This document shows, in pieces, positions 49,919-58,241 of a stretch of DNA of 64,000 nucleotides. The position numbers were made by a program, and so were the translations under genes. Below the pieces are notes generated by a model. It had not been told where the DNA came from and did not search any database. It saw only the letters and a list, made by a program, of their open reading frames with translations. The stretch's first letter is position 1; every line of letters begins with the position of its first letter. The stretch is from Prevotella sp. E15-22 (lineage in GTDB: Bacteria; Bacteroidota; Bacteroidia; Bacteroidales; Bacteroidaceae), in assembly GCF_023204875.1 (NCBI RefSeq), contig NZ_CP096247.1, positions 248,001-312,000 on the forward strand, given 5' to 3'.

Positions 49919-50433
49919 ATTCATGGCATAAGATTTTGTTTTTGTGTCTTGTGATATAGATGATTGTAAAAAAATACTGCTAAAAAACAGGGTTCTGAAA
50001 AAATGCAAACTAGAATGCAAAAATGGGGTAAAAATGACCTTTGGAGGGACCCCTATCGATTTCACCATGCAACGGAGGCTGTTTTACGATGCAACTCATG
50101 CTGTTTTACCATGCAAAACAGGCTCCGTTGCAGTGTAACTCAGGCTCCGTTACAACCTAAACGAATATTCGAACGCTTTCTAAATCTTTACACTTTTCGA
50201 GTTAATTTCGTAAGCCTCTCATTTTCAATGATTTACGAACATGCTCATATTTCGCCTGTACGCACAGAAAAAATTTTTGGCTCAGAATTTTTAAATCTCA
50301 GAGGCGCTATTGTAATATTTATTCCTTGTAGAAATTAATTGTAAAAATGTCAATTTCTTGAAAAAAGTTTTCTCCGATAGATAAAAAATATGTACCTTTG
50401 TATGCAAATTAAATATTAATTAAATTATAAAAC
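49919..50433. other. Intergenic region between hepT and the lipoprotein gene
   Basis: These 515 bases hold element copy B (49964-50314) and a promoter (-7 TACCTTTG at 50393-50400, with a weak TTTT at -33) for the next gene. The plus-strand frame at 50003-50338 is regarded as non-coding for the same reasons as in copy A. Confidence 0.7.
49964..50314 (+). repeat. Dispersed 350-bp intergenic element, copy B
   Basis: Same element as at 15513-15861, here on the plus strand. The 22-base modules are at 50070, 50092, 50114 and 50136. The outer module 4 is identical to that in copy A. Module 1 differs at its end, module 3 by one base and module 2 in several bases (CAACTCATG where copy A has CAACGGAGG), which spoils the 16-bp stem seen in copy A. 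The first module (50070-50085) can instead pair with 50115-50130, with one mismatch. Confidence 0.9.
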
Positions 50434-51510
50434 ATGAACCAAATTAAACACGCACTTTTAATGGTGCTTGCGGTTGGCATGGTGGGATGCTCGCCCAAGG
50501 TGACATCCGAAATGCTCACTAACGACTTTGAACCTCAACCCACAAACTATGTGATGATTATTGGTGCTGCCGACGAGCTGCCTGCTGGTACTGGTGCCAT
50601 CGGACACGTGGTGGTGAACGGCCGAAGCGCATCGGTCAGGAAACAATATGGCCGCATGGTGAGCTTGGCTGTGCAGGAAACGGCCAGAAAGGGAGGTAAT
50701 GTGCTGGTGATTGATACTGTTGACGCCAAGAAGAACAGTGTGAAGGCCACGATGGGTCTGACCAAAGGCCAGGTGGACCATTCGCTCACACTCTCGCCTT
50801 TCCGCCTGGATCAGTTGGAAGCCATGACCGCCATCCGCAGAAAACCAGCTCCAGTGGCTATCGAAGAGGTGGCCGAGGTGCTGCCAGAAGAGACCATCCT
50901 GCAGGACACAGTCGCGCTGCAGGAGGACGTTGCGAGCACAGACCGCTGGTATACAGACGATGCAGTGGTTTATCCAAAGATAAAAAAAGAGAAAGATGTT
51001 TTCTTTAAGATGAGCGTTGGTCCTGTGAAAACAACCTCCGAGGTTTATGCAGACGACGGTAAGCCGCTGTCTCATCTGGGTGGCATGGGCGTGGCCCTGA
51101 CCTATGGCCGCTTTGCCAGTTCCTCGTGGGGATGGGGATTGGATTCTTTCTTCAGCTATACCGATGTCAACGAGACCAGAGGCAGCCGTACCTACAAAGG
51201 CAGCTATACGCTGGGCTATGTGGGCTTGTGTGGCATCCTGAGGTTGAACATTGTTGAGAAGTTGCGCTTTGATCTTTCTCTTGGTCTGGGTGCAGCCTAC
51301 TATAACGACCCAGGGAATGCGCAACTGGGATTTGGCTCGAAGGCCGACCTGGGTCTGGAGCTGATGCTCACCGATGGCTTTGGCCTTGGCATCGAGTCGG
51401 TGGGCTTTGCCAGCAGTTTTTCGGCCCCATCGGGTGTTCATCTCGAGAAAAACGAGCGCTATGGCTACGACCAAAGTGCTTGGATGCTCACGGCCAGGTA
51501 TTATTTCTAA
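50434..51510 (+). CDS. Lipoprotein with C-terminal outer-membrane beta-barrel-like domain
   Basis: The 358 residues have a lipoprotein signal; the lipobox is MVGC (cysteine at about 19). A compact domain follows (about 35-125, VMIIGAADELPAGTGAIGHV then GNVLVIDTVDAKKN), which looks like a small alpha/beta fold. A spacer (about 140-185) is rich in acidic residues. The last part (about 190-358) has alternating strands ending YDQSAWMLTARYYF, typical of an outer-membrane barrel with terminal F. A lipidated N-terminus joined to a barrel is unusual. No family identified. A terminator follows at 51653-51694. Confidence 0.75.
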   Translation: MNQIKHALLMVLAVGMVGCSPKVTSEMLTNDFEPQPTNYVMIIGAADELPAGTGAIGHVVVNGRSASVRKQYGRMVSLAVQETARKGGNVLVIDTVDAKKNSVKATMGLTKGQVDHSLTLSPFRLDQLEAMTAIRRKPAPVAIEEVAEVLPEETILQDTVALQEDVASTDRWYTDDAVVYPKIKKEKDVFFKMSVGPVKTTSEVYADDGKPLSHLGGMGVALTYGRFASSSWGWGLDSFFSYTDVNETRGSRTYKGSYTLGYVGLCGILRLNIVEKLRFDLSLGLGAAYYNDPGNAQLGFGSKADLGLELMLTDGFGLGIESVGFASSFSAPSGVHLEKNERYGYDQSAWMLTARYYF

Positions 51511-51543
51511 TGCCTGAGACGTTAAAAAAGATTAAAACGTGAT

Positions 51544-51610
51544 TGTCCGAAATTGACATATCGGTCTTTCTTGCATCCATGTATATAGGACAAAAAGAAT
51601 ATACCGATAT
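51544..51610. repeat. Long imperfect hairpin downstream of the lipoprotein gene
   Basis: ATATCGGT (51558-51565) pairs with ACCGATAT (51603-51610), with further TTCTT/AAGAA pairing inside, and TTGTCC (51544-51549) matches GGACAA (51588-51593) as an alternative pairing. The region is not coding. It may be part of the 3' untranslated region or a small RNA. Confidence 0.5.
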
Positions 51611-51652
51611 TAATAACATTATAAGCCTACGCTGACGTAAATAAGTTGGCAA

Positions 51653-51694
51653 ACTCTGGAGATAGCAGTGATGCCGTTTCCAGAGTCTTTTTTT
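51653..51694 (+). terminator. Terminator before the YfhO gene
   Basis: ACTCTGGA (51653-51660) pairs with TCCAGAGT (51679-51686), followed by C and seven T. It would end the transcript of the lipoprotein-barrel gene. Confidence 0.8.
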
Positions 51695-51704
51695 ATGGAA
51701 ACCT

Positions 51705-51735
51705 GTTGTATATTAAGAAAAAAATAGTAATTTTG
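51705..51735 (+). promoter_or_regulatory. Promoter of the YfhO operon
   Basis: GTTG (51705-51708) and -7 TAATTTTG (51728-51735) are 19 bases apart. The -33 box differs from consensus by one base. Confidence 0.55.
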
Positions 51736-51762
51736 CACCCAAAAATAAGAAACTTGCAAGTT

Positions 51763-54345
51763 ATGAAAATTCTAAAACAATGGCTGCCAGACGTGCTGGC
51801 AGTGGTGTTCTTTGCCGTGTTGGCCTTTGCCTATTTCTATCCGGCCGACGTGCAGAACAGAGTACTGAACCAGGGCGACGTGTCAGCCGGCATCGGACTG
51901 GGTCAGGAGAGTACACAATATTATAATAGTACGGGTGAGCGCACGCGTTGGACCAACGCCATCTTCTCGGGCATGCCCACCTATCAGATAGCCCCCTCGT
52001 ATGGCAGCACCTCAACGCTGTCGGCCGTCGAGAAGGCCTATCACCTGTGGCTGCCCGACAATGTGTGGTATCTGTTTGTCTATCTGCTGGGCTTCTATAT
52101 CCTGCTGCGAGCCTTCAACTTCCGTCAGCACCTGGCTGCACTGGGTTCTGTGTTGTGGGCCTTCAGCACCTATTTCCTCATTATCATCGCTGCCGGCCAC
52201 CTGTGGAAGGTGATGGCTCTGGCCTATCTACCTCCGATGATTGGCGGTATTGTGCTGGCCTATCGAGGGAAATATATGTGGGGCCTCATCGTGACGGCCC
52301 TGTTTGCAGCGATGGAAGTGAATGCCAACCACGTGCAGATGACCTACTACTATCTGTTTGTCATCCTGCTGATGATCATCGCCTTCCTGGTTGATGCCAT
52401 CATCAAGAAGGAGTATGTGCGCTTCCTCAAAGCCACGGGCGTGTGCATCGTGGGTGGACTGCTGGGCGTGATGGTGAACCTGTCGAACCTCTATCACACG
52501 TGGGAGTTCTCGAAGGAGACCATGCGTGGCAAGAGCGAACTGGTGAAGCAAAATGCCGACAATCAGACCGACAGCGGACTGGAGCGCTCGTATATCACTG
52601 ACTATAGCTATGGCATTGGCGAGACATGGTCGCTGCTGGTGCCCAATGTGAAGGGTGGCACGTCGATGAAACTGCTGTGGGACGACGAGAATGCACGCGA
52701 GGCCATTCAGGGTATGAGCGTCAACGTGGGTCCTGGACAGAGCATGTCGGCTCCGCAGGTGTTCGACTATCTGAGTCAGAACGGCCTCTATTTCACACAA
52801 TATTGGAACGACAACCTGGAGGAGGGTGCCAACGGCACCATGGGTCCTGTCTATGTGGGTGCCTTCGTGCTGCTGCTGGCCGTGCTGTGCCTGCTGGTGT
52901 GCTATCGCAACCCCTTGACGTGGGGCTTGCTGGTGGCCACGCTGCTCAGTATCATGCTGGCATGGGGTAAGAACTTCATGGGCCTCACCGACTTCTTCAT
53001 CGACCATGTGCCCATGTATGCCAAGTTCCGAGCTGTTGAGTCGATCCTTGTGATTGCCGAGTTCACCATTCCCCTGATGGCCATGCTGGCCCTGAGGGAG
53101 GTGTGGCAGAAAGTGGAGGACGGCACGGCGCAGGAGCGTAAGTATATCTTCAAGGCTGTGCTAGTGGCCTTTGGCCTGACGGGTGGCGTGGCCCTGCTGT
53201 TTGCTGTGACACCCACCACGTTCTTTGATTTCTATACGGAGGCCGAGGCCAAGCTGTTTGGACAGATCCTGCCGCCACCTGCCAGTGCTGATGCGCTGCT
53301 CGAGGCGTTGAGTAAGGCCCGTCAGGCTGTGTTCACGGCCGACTGCTGGCGCTCGTTCCTCATCATCCTGGTGGGCACGCTGATGCTCCTGGCCTACTGC
53401 ATGAAGACGAAGTTCAAGGCCTGGATGCTGGTGGCTGGCTTGCTGGTGCTGTGTCTCACAGACCTGTGGACAGTGAACCGTCGCTATCTGAACCCCAACG
53501 ACACCAAGCAGTTTGTGAAGAAGGTGGAGCGCCAGCAGGTGCGCCCCATGACCGATGCCGACCGTCAGATTCTGGCCGATACGTCGCTCGACTATCGCGT
53601 GCTGAACCTGGCTGGCAATGTGTTCAACGAGAACGAGACTTCTTACTATCATAAGAGTGTGGGTGGCTATCATCCTGCTAAGCTGCGCCGCTATCAGGAA
53701 CTGATTGAGTATTACCTCTCAGACCAGTTGAATGCTGTGCGTCAGGCACTCTCTACCACTGGTACCGACCTGAGCGTGGTGAACGGCGATAGCATCTGGC
53801 CTGTCATCAACATGCTGAACACCAAGTACTTCCTCATGGCTCAGCAGAACATCGCCGTGCAGAACCCCTATGCTTTTGGCAATGCGTGGATGGTGGACCA
53901 TGTGAGCTATGTGGACAATGCCAACGACGAGATTGACGCACTGGGCAAACTGAACCTGCGCCATGAGGCCGTGGCCGACAAGCAGTTTGAGGCCGTTCTG
54001 GGTCAGGCTGTGGCTCAGGATTCAACCACCACTGTTCAGATGACATCGTATGCACCCAATAAGCTGACCTATACTGTTGATGGTAAGGGTGGCGTGCTGG
54101 TACTCTCAGAGATTTACTATCCTGGCTGGACGGCCACTGTCGACGGCCAGGAGGTGGAGCTGGGTCGTGTGAACTACGTGCTGCGTGCCCTGCACATCGA
54201 GGCTGGTAAGCACGAGGTGGTGCTGAGCTTCTTCCCACAATCGGTGAAGACCACTGAGACACTGGCTTATGTAGCACTGGCCATCCTGCTGCTGCTCATT
54301 GTGCTGGTGGTGGTGCTGCAGGTGAGAAAGAAGAAAGCGAATTAA
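51763..54345 (+). CDS. YfhO-family multi-span membrane protein
   Basis: ATG 51763 gives 860 residues. The protein has a dozen or so membrane segments over about 10-600. NQGDVSAGIGLGQE and WTNAIFSGMPTYQ near the start are typical of the YfhO family. The C-terminal part (about 640-830) is periplasmic, with YKNDL-type sheet and VVLSEIYYPGWTATVDGQEVELG, a beta-sandwich signature, then a last span (about 833-852). YfhO proteins are linked with lipid-linked glycosylation of polymers in Firmicutes; the Bacteroidota role is not shown. It is the first gene of a unit with the next lipoprotein. Confidence 0.87.
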   Translation: MKILKQWLPDVLAVVFFAVLAFAYFYPADVQNRVLNQGDVSAGIGLGQESTQYYNSTGERTRWTNAIFSGMPTYQIAPSYGSTSTLSAVEKAYHLWLPDNVWYLFVYLLGFYILLRAFNFRQHLAALGSVLWAFSTYFLIIIAAGHLWKVMALAYLPPMIGGIVLAYRGKYMWGLIVTALFAAMEVNANHVQMTYYYLFVILLMIIAFLVDAIIKKEYVRFLKATGVCIVGGLLGVMVNLSNLYHTWEFSKETMRGKSELVKQNADNQTDSGLERSYITDYSYGIGETWSLLVPNVKGGTSMKLLWDDENAREAIQGMSVNVGPGQSMSAPQVFDYLSQNGLYFTQYWNDNLEEGANGTMGPVYVGAFVLLLAVLCLLVCYRNPLTWGLLVATLLSIMLAWGKNFMGLTDFFIDHVPMYAKFRAVESILVIAEFTIPLMAMLALREVWQKVEDGTAQERKYIFKAVLVAFGLTGGVALLFAVTPTTFFDFYTEAEAKLFGQILPPPASADALLEALSKARQAVFTADCWRSFLIILVGTLMLLAYCMKTKFKAWMLVAGLLVLCLTDLWTVNRRYLNPNDTKQFVKKVERQQVRPMTDADRQILADTSLDYRVLNLAGNVFNENETSYYHKSVGGYHPAKLRRYQELIEYYLSDQLNAVRQALSTTGTDLSVVNGDSIWPVINMLNTKYFLMAQQNIAVQNPYAFGNAWMVDHVSYVDNANDEIDALGKLNLRHEAVADKQFEAVLGQAVAQDSTTTVQMTSYAPNKLTYTVDGKGGVLVLSEIYYPGWTATVDGQEVELGRVNYVLRALHIEAGKHEVVLSFFPQSVKTTETLAYVALAILLLLIVLVVVLQVRKKKAN

Positions 54346-54366
54346 AAAGGAAATAGGAGGAGAAAG

Positions 54367-55053
54367 ATGAAAAAGACTTTTCTATGGTTGATAAGTGGGG
54401 CACTCCTGGTGAGTGCCTGCACCAGTAATGCCGCCAGTGGCGCTTACGTGGGCGGCGAGTTCGGACATGTCATCGGTTCGGCCATCGGCGGCATTGCCGG
54501 CGGCTGGCGTGGTCAGCACACTGGCTCGCTCATCGGCACGGTAGGTGGGGCTGTGGCTGGTGCTGTCATCGGCTCGGCCATAGACAAGTCGCAAGAGCGC
54601 CGTATGGCGCCGTATGGCGACCGTCGCCAGCATGATGACAGTGGCTTCGACCCACAGGGACGTGGCGACGACCGCATCATGATTGCGCCTGTCGAGGCAC
54701 CCCTGGTGGTGCGCCATGCCGTGATCACTGAGACACAGAACGACGGCGTGCTGGTGCGTGGCGAGGAGTGTACGGCTGTGTTCGAGATTATGAACACGTC
54801 GGACAATGCTGTGTTCGACGTGCAGCCCTTTGTCGAGGATGCTACTGGCAACAAGCACATCAAGATATCGGATAACCTGCGCATAGAGAGCATTGGTCCG
54901 CGTCAGGGTGTACGCTATACTGCCACGATACTGGCCGACAAACGACTGAAAGACGGTGAGATTATTGTGCGCCTGGGCGTGGCGCAGAGTGGGCGAGAGA
55001 TAACCTCGCAGACGCGCGAGTTCCGTGTGCCTACGGCAAAGAAACGCCCTTGA
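54367..55053 (+). CDS. Glycine-zipper lipoprotein
   Basis: The 228 residues have a lipoprotein signal (lipobox VSAC, cysteine 18) and a glycine-zipper stretch (about 26-75): GGEFGHVIGSAIGGIAGGWRG and GSLIGTVGGAVAGAVIGSAI. This is like the membrane-associated zippers of OmpA/Pal-type and SlyB-type lipoproteins. The C-terminal half (about 105-222) is a beta domain with ECTAVFEIMNTSDNAVFDVQPF. Its job is unknown; membrane anchoring of a complex is possible. The 3' end overlaps rlpA by 23 bases in the convergent direction. Confidence 0.8.
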   Translation: MKKTFLWLISGALLVSACTSNAASGAYVGGEFGHVIGSAIGGIAGGWRGQHTGSLIGTVGGAVAGAVIGSAIDKSQERRMAPYGDRRQHDDSGFDPQGRGDDRIMIAPVEAPLVVRHAVITETQNDGVLVRGEECTAVFEIMNTSDNAVFDVQPFVEDATGNKHIKISDNLRIESIGPRQGVRYTATILADKRLKDGEIIVRLGVAQSGREITSQTREFRVPTAKKRP

Positions 55054-55495
55054 TATTCTTCCACGGGAACTCCTCGGTCTCGATGGCCTCGCTGACCTTC
55101 GGAATGATATGGTCGCGGTCTCGCTTCATGGGAATGTGGAAGTGTTCCAATGGCTCAACAATGACATTGGCCACGCCTGTTGACAGGATGCCCAGCACCT
55201 TGGCGGCAGCCCACGATAGGTCAACAATACGGCCGCGAACAAAAGGACCGCGGTCGTTGACCCTCACAACAATCATTCTGCCGTTCGAAGGGTTGGTCAC
55301 CTGAAGTAAGGTGCCGAAGGGATAGGAGCGATGTGCGCATGTCAGACTGTCGTGATGCAGACGGTCGCCGCTGGCTGTCATGCGTCCTGTGGCTCTCTTA
55401 GAATAGAATGAAGCCTTACCGATCTGGATTTGGCCCAGAACGGTAAGGCTTAATATTAGCGCGAATATGATTAATATGTATCGCTTAATAATCAT
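55031..55495 (-). CDS. rlpA: RlpA-family septal ring lytic transglycosylase (double-psi beta-barrel)
   Basis: The 154 residues have a signal peptide (about 1-21, ending VLGQ). A double-psi beta-barrel follows: GKASFYSKRATGRMTASGD, LTCAHRSYPFGTLLQVTNPSNG and VVRVNDRGPFVRGRIVDLSWAAAKVLG. The catalytic aspartate of RlpA in VNDRGPF is kept. There is no SPOR domain, so it is shorter than the enterobacterial protein. In Pseudomonas it cuts denuded peptidoglycan at the septum. It lies convergent to the glycine-zipper gene and on the same strand as gdhA, 34 bases after it. Confidence 0.9.
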   Translation of the reverse strand: MIIKRYILIIFALILSLTVLGQIQIGKASFYSKRATGRMTASGDRLHHDSLTCAHRSYPFGTLLQVTNPSNGRMIVVRVNDRGPFVRGRIVDLSWAAAKVLGILSTGVANVIVEPLEHFHIPMKRDRDHIIPKVSEAIETEEFPWKNIKGVSLP

Positions 55496-55529
55496 TCGTT
55501 ATTTACTGCAGCATCAATAGCTTGGAATA

Positions 55530-56867
55530 CTATACGATGCCCTGGGCGAGCATGGCCTTGGCCACCTTCATGAAGCCTGCCACGTTGGCACCCTTTACAT
55601 AGTTAATATAGTTACCTTCCTTGCCGTACTTCACGCACTGCTCGTGGATGCCCTGCATAATCTGGTGCAGACGCTGGTCAACTTCCTCGGCTGTCCATGA
55701 CATGCGCATCGAGTTCTGGGTCATCTCCAAGCCAGAGGTGGCCACGCCACCTGCGTTCACGGCCTTACCAGGAGCAAACAGCTGACCAGCAGCGATGAAC
55801 TTGTTGACGGCCTCGGCTGTGCAACCCATGTTTGATACCTCGGCTACGCACAGTGGCTTCTGAGCCAGGATCTTGTCGGCATCCTCGCCGTTCAGCTCGT
55901 TCTGAGTGGCGCAAGGCAGATAGATGTCAGCCTTCTGCTCCCAAGGCTTCTTGCCCTCGAAGAACTGAGCGCCGTCGAACTCGTCGGCATAGGGAGCGCA
56001 GATGTCGTTGCCGCTGGCACGCAGCTCCAGCAGGTAGTCGATCTTCTCGGCATCCAGGCCGGCAGGGTCGTAGATATAACCGTCAGGACCACTGATGGTG
56101 ATCACCTTGGCACCCAACTCGGTTGCCTTCTTGGCTGCACCCCAAGCCACATTGCCGAAGCCTGAGAGGGCCACGGTCTTGCCCTTGATGTCCAGTCCGT
56201 GAGTGTCGAGCATGTGGTGCACAAAGTACAGGGCACCATAGCCTGTGGCCTCTGGGCGCAGAATAGAGCCGCCCCATTCCAAGCCCTTGCCCGTGAGGGT
56301 GGCACCATGGAACTGTGAGGTGAGCTTCTTGTACATGCCGAACAGATAGCCAATCTCGCGGCCGCCTACACCGATGTCGCCAGCGGGCACGTCCATGTCA
56401 GGACCGATGACCTTGTACAACTCGCACATGAAGGCCTGGCAGAAACGCATGATTTCGGCATCACTCTTGCCACGAGGGGCAAAGTCGGAACCACCCTTGC
56501 CGCCGCCCATGGGCAGTGTGGTCAGGGCGTTCTTGAAGGTCTGCTCGAAACCTAAGAACTTCAATATTGACAGGTTTACAGAGGGGTGAAAACGGAGTCC
56601 GCCCTTGTAAGGACCAATAGCACTGTTGAACTGCACGCGATAGCCAATGTTCACCTGAACCTCGCCCTTGTCGTCGACCCAGGGCACACGGAATGTGCTG
56701 ATGCGCTCAGGCTCTACGATGCGCTCTACAATCTTGGCTTTTTCAAATTCGGGGTGCTGGTTATAGACGTCTTTAATAGATTCCAGCACTTCGCGAACGG
56801 CCTGCAGGTACTCTAATTCGCCCGGGTGTTTACGTTCCAGGGCTTGCATAATTTTCTCAACTTCCAT
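55530..56867 (-). CDS. gdhA: NADP-type glutamate dehydrogenase
   Basis: The 445 residues match the hexameric small-subunit enzyme: PYKGGLRFHPSVN (K88), K112 in EQTFKNALTTLPMGGGKGG (K124), DIGVGGREIGYLFGMYK and SGFGNVAWGAAKKA for the dinucleotide. It makes glutamate from 2-oxoglutarate and ammonium; the cofactor was assigned from similarity only. It is a major ammonium-assimilation enzyme in Bacteroidales. A -7 box TATCTTTG on the minus strand is at 56954-56961, so the leader is long (about 80 bases). Confidence 0.95.
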   Translation of the reverse strand: MEVEKIMQALERKHPGELEYLQAVREVLESIKDVYNQHPEFEKAKIVERIVEPERISTFRVPWVDDKGEVQVNIGYRVQFNSAIGPYKGGLRFHPSVNLSILKFLGFEQTFKNALTTLPMGGGKGGSDFAPRGKSDAEIMRFCQAFMCELYKVIGPDMDVPAGDIGVGGREIGYLFGMYKKLTSQFHGATLTGKGLEWGGSILRPEATGYGALYFVHHMLDTHGLDIKGKTVALSGFGNVAWGAAKKATELGAKVITISGPDGYIYDPAGLDAEKIDYLLELRASGNDICAPYADEFDGAQFFEGKKPWEQKADIYLPCATQNELNGEDADKILAQKPLCVAEVSNMGCTAEAVNKFIAAGQLFAPGKAVNAGGVATSGLEMTQNSMRMSWTAEEVDQRLHQIMQGIHEQCVKYGKEGNYINYVKGANVAGFMKVAKAMLAQGIV

Positions 56868-57114
56868 AGTTTCTTAGTTTTATTAATGTTAAAAAGGTAT
56901 AGCGATCTTTTTTGAAGAATCGTTGATTAGTGTCGTATTATTTATTTCTGATGCAAAGATAGGAAAATTCTGTTACGTTCGTCTATTGTGGCCAAACAAT
57001 TAATCTTTTTTAACCCCATATTAAAACCTTGTAAAAAAATAGTAAACTTCTGACGTTTTTCGGATTTAATTTGTATTTTTGCAGCCGAATAATTTTTAAA
57101 ACTTGAAAATTGAT

Positions 57115-58086
57115 ATGGAGACAGAGTATCAGACACCTTTTTACAAGCAGACATGGTTCTTGGGCGGCTTGGCTGCACTGGCTGTTTTTGCATTGTGTTT
57201 TTTCGCTATTAATTATGTGAGTCAGCCCGATGAGCCTAAAGCGCCGGAGGTGGAGAAGAAGGTTATTGCCTCTGTCCACACCAACGAGGAACTGATTATG
57301 ATTGCCCGTGAGCAGGGCTGGATCAAGGCCGACGCGACTGAGATGACGAGTGTTGACGCCGCCGAGGTGGACAGTCTGGGCGAGGCTTTCGTGGGCAGCA
57401 ATATTGAGAGTTTGAAGGAACTGCAGTATTTCGTAGGACTGAAGGAACTGAAGAGTGGCGCCTTTGCCCATGCCAATGGGTTGAAGGATATCGTCATTCC
57501 TGCTGGCGTGGAGGCCATCGAGGATGGTGCTCTGGCTTATTGTCCGGCATTGGAGAGTATTGCCGTGGATACGGCCAATACCCACTACGACTCGCGCGAC
57601 AACTGCAATGGCATTGTGTGCACGTGGAAGGGTAAGCTGATGCTGGTGGCTGGTTGTAAGAACACGGTGCTGACAGACAGAATGCAATATATTGCACCAC
57701 AGGCCTTTAAGGGCTGCGCTGGACTGAAAGAACTCGATCTGCCTGCACGCATGGAGTCTATCGGTGCTGAAGCCTTTAAGGACTGCGGCAGTTTGCATGC
57801 CATCGATATTCCCAAGAGCATCCGCTTTATCGAGGAGTCGACCTTCGAGGGCTGCAAGGCCTTGACGATGATTACCCTGCCCAAGAGTATCGAGCGTCTG
57901 CGTAAGGATGCCTTCAAGGGTTGCACTGCCCTTGAGAAGATTGTTTGTCCACGACACTATGTACCCATCATCGAGGGGGCGTTCGACAGTTATAATGCTA
58001 CGGTCTATGTGCCCGAGGGACAAGAGAACAAGTTTTTCCGTGATAAGGACTGGAAACACTTCAAGGATGTTAAAGAATTGAAATAA
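57115..58086 (+). CDS. Membrane-anchored BspA-type leucine-rich-repeat protein
   Basis: ATG 57115 gives 323 residues. A short cytosolic part (1-15), a membrane anchor (about 16-36) and a linker precede LRR_5-type repeats. They are ANGLKDIVIPAGVEAIEDGAL, APQAFKGCAGLKELDLP, AFKDCGSLHAIDIPKSIRFIE, TFEGCKALTMITLPKSIE and AFKGCTALEKIV (about 120-285). BspA-like repeats bind host or bacterial surface partners. The anchor is not a lipoprotein or T9SS type, so the domain faces the periplasm. A terminator follows at 58122-58154; a -7 box TATTTTTG is at 57074-57081. Confidence 0.87.
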   Translation: METEYQTPFYKQTWFLGGLAALAVFALCFFAINYVSQPDEPKAPEVEKKVIASVHTNEELIMIAREQGWIKADATEMTSVDAAEVDSLGEAFVGSNIESLKELQYFVGLKELKSGAFAHANGLKDIVIPAGVEAIEDGALAYCPALESIAVDTANTHYDSRDNCNGIVCTWKGKLMLVAGCKNTVLTDRMQYIAPQAFKGCAGLKELDLPARMESIGAEAFKDCGSLHAIDIPKSIRFIEESTFEGCKALTMITLPKSIERLRKDAFKGCTALEKIVCPRHYVPIIEGAFDSYNATVYVPEGQENKFFRDKDWKHFKDVKELK

Positions 58087-58121
58087 TATTGGGCATATTA
58101 TATTAATAATATGTTAAAATA

Positions 58122-58154
58122 GTGCGTAAGTTGTGATTCTTACGCACCTTTTTT
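58122..58154 (+). terminator. Terminator of the leucine-rich-repeat gene
   Basis: GTGCGTAAG (58122-58130) pairs with CTTACGCAC (58139-58147), eight-base loop, then C and six T. The next gene's -7 box TATTTTTG starts at 58156. Confidence 0.9.
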
Positions 58155-58241
58155 GTATTTTTGCATTTTGGAAACCCGAAAACGGACTTTGGTTTCCTAA
58201 ACACAAAAAGAAAAATATATAGAAATAGTTAAAACATAGGT

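Noticed and set aside
57010..58059. 349-codon minus-strand open frame
   Set aside because: It is the antisense of the leucine-rich-repeat gene, without signal or domain.
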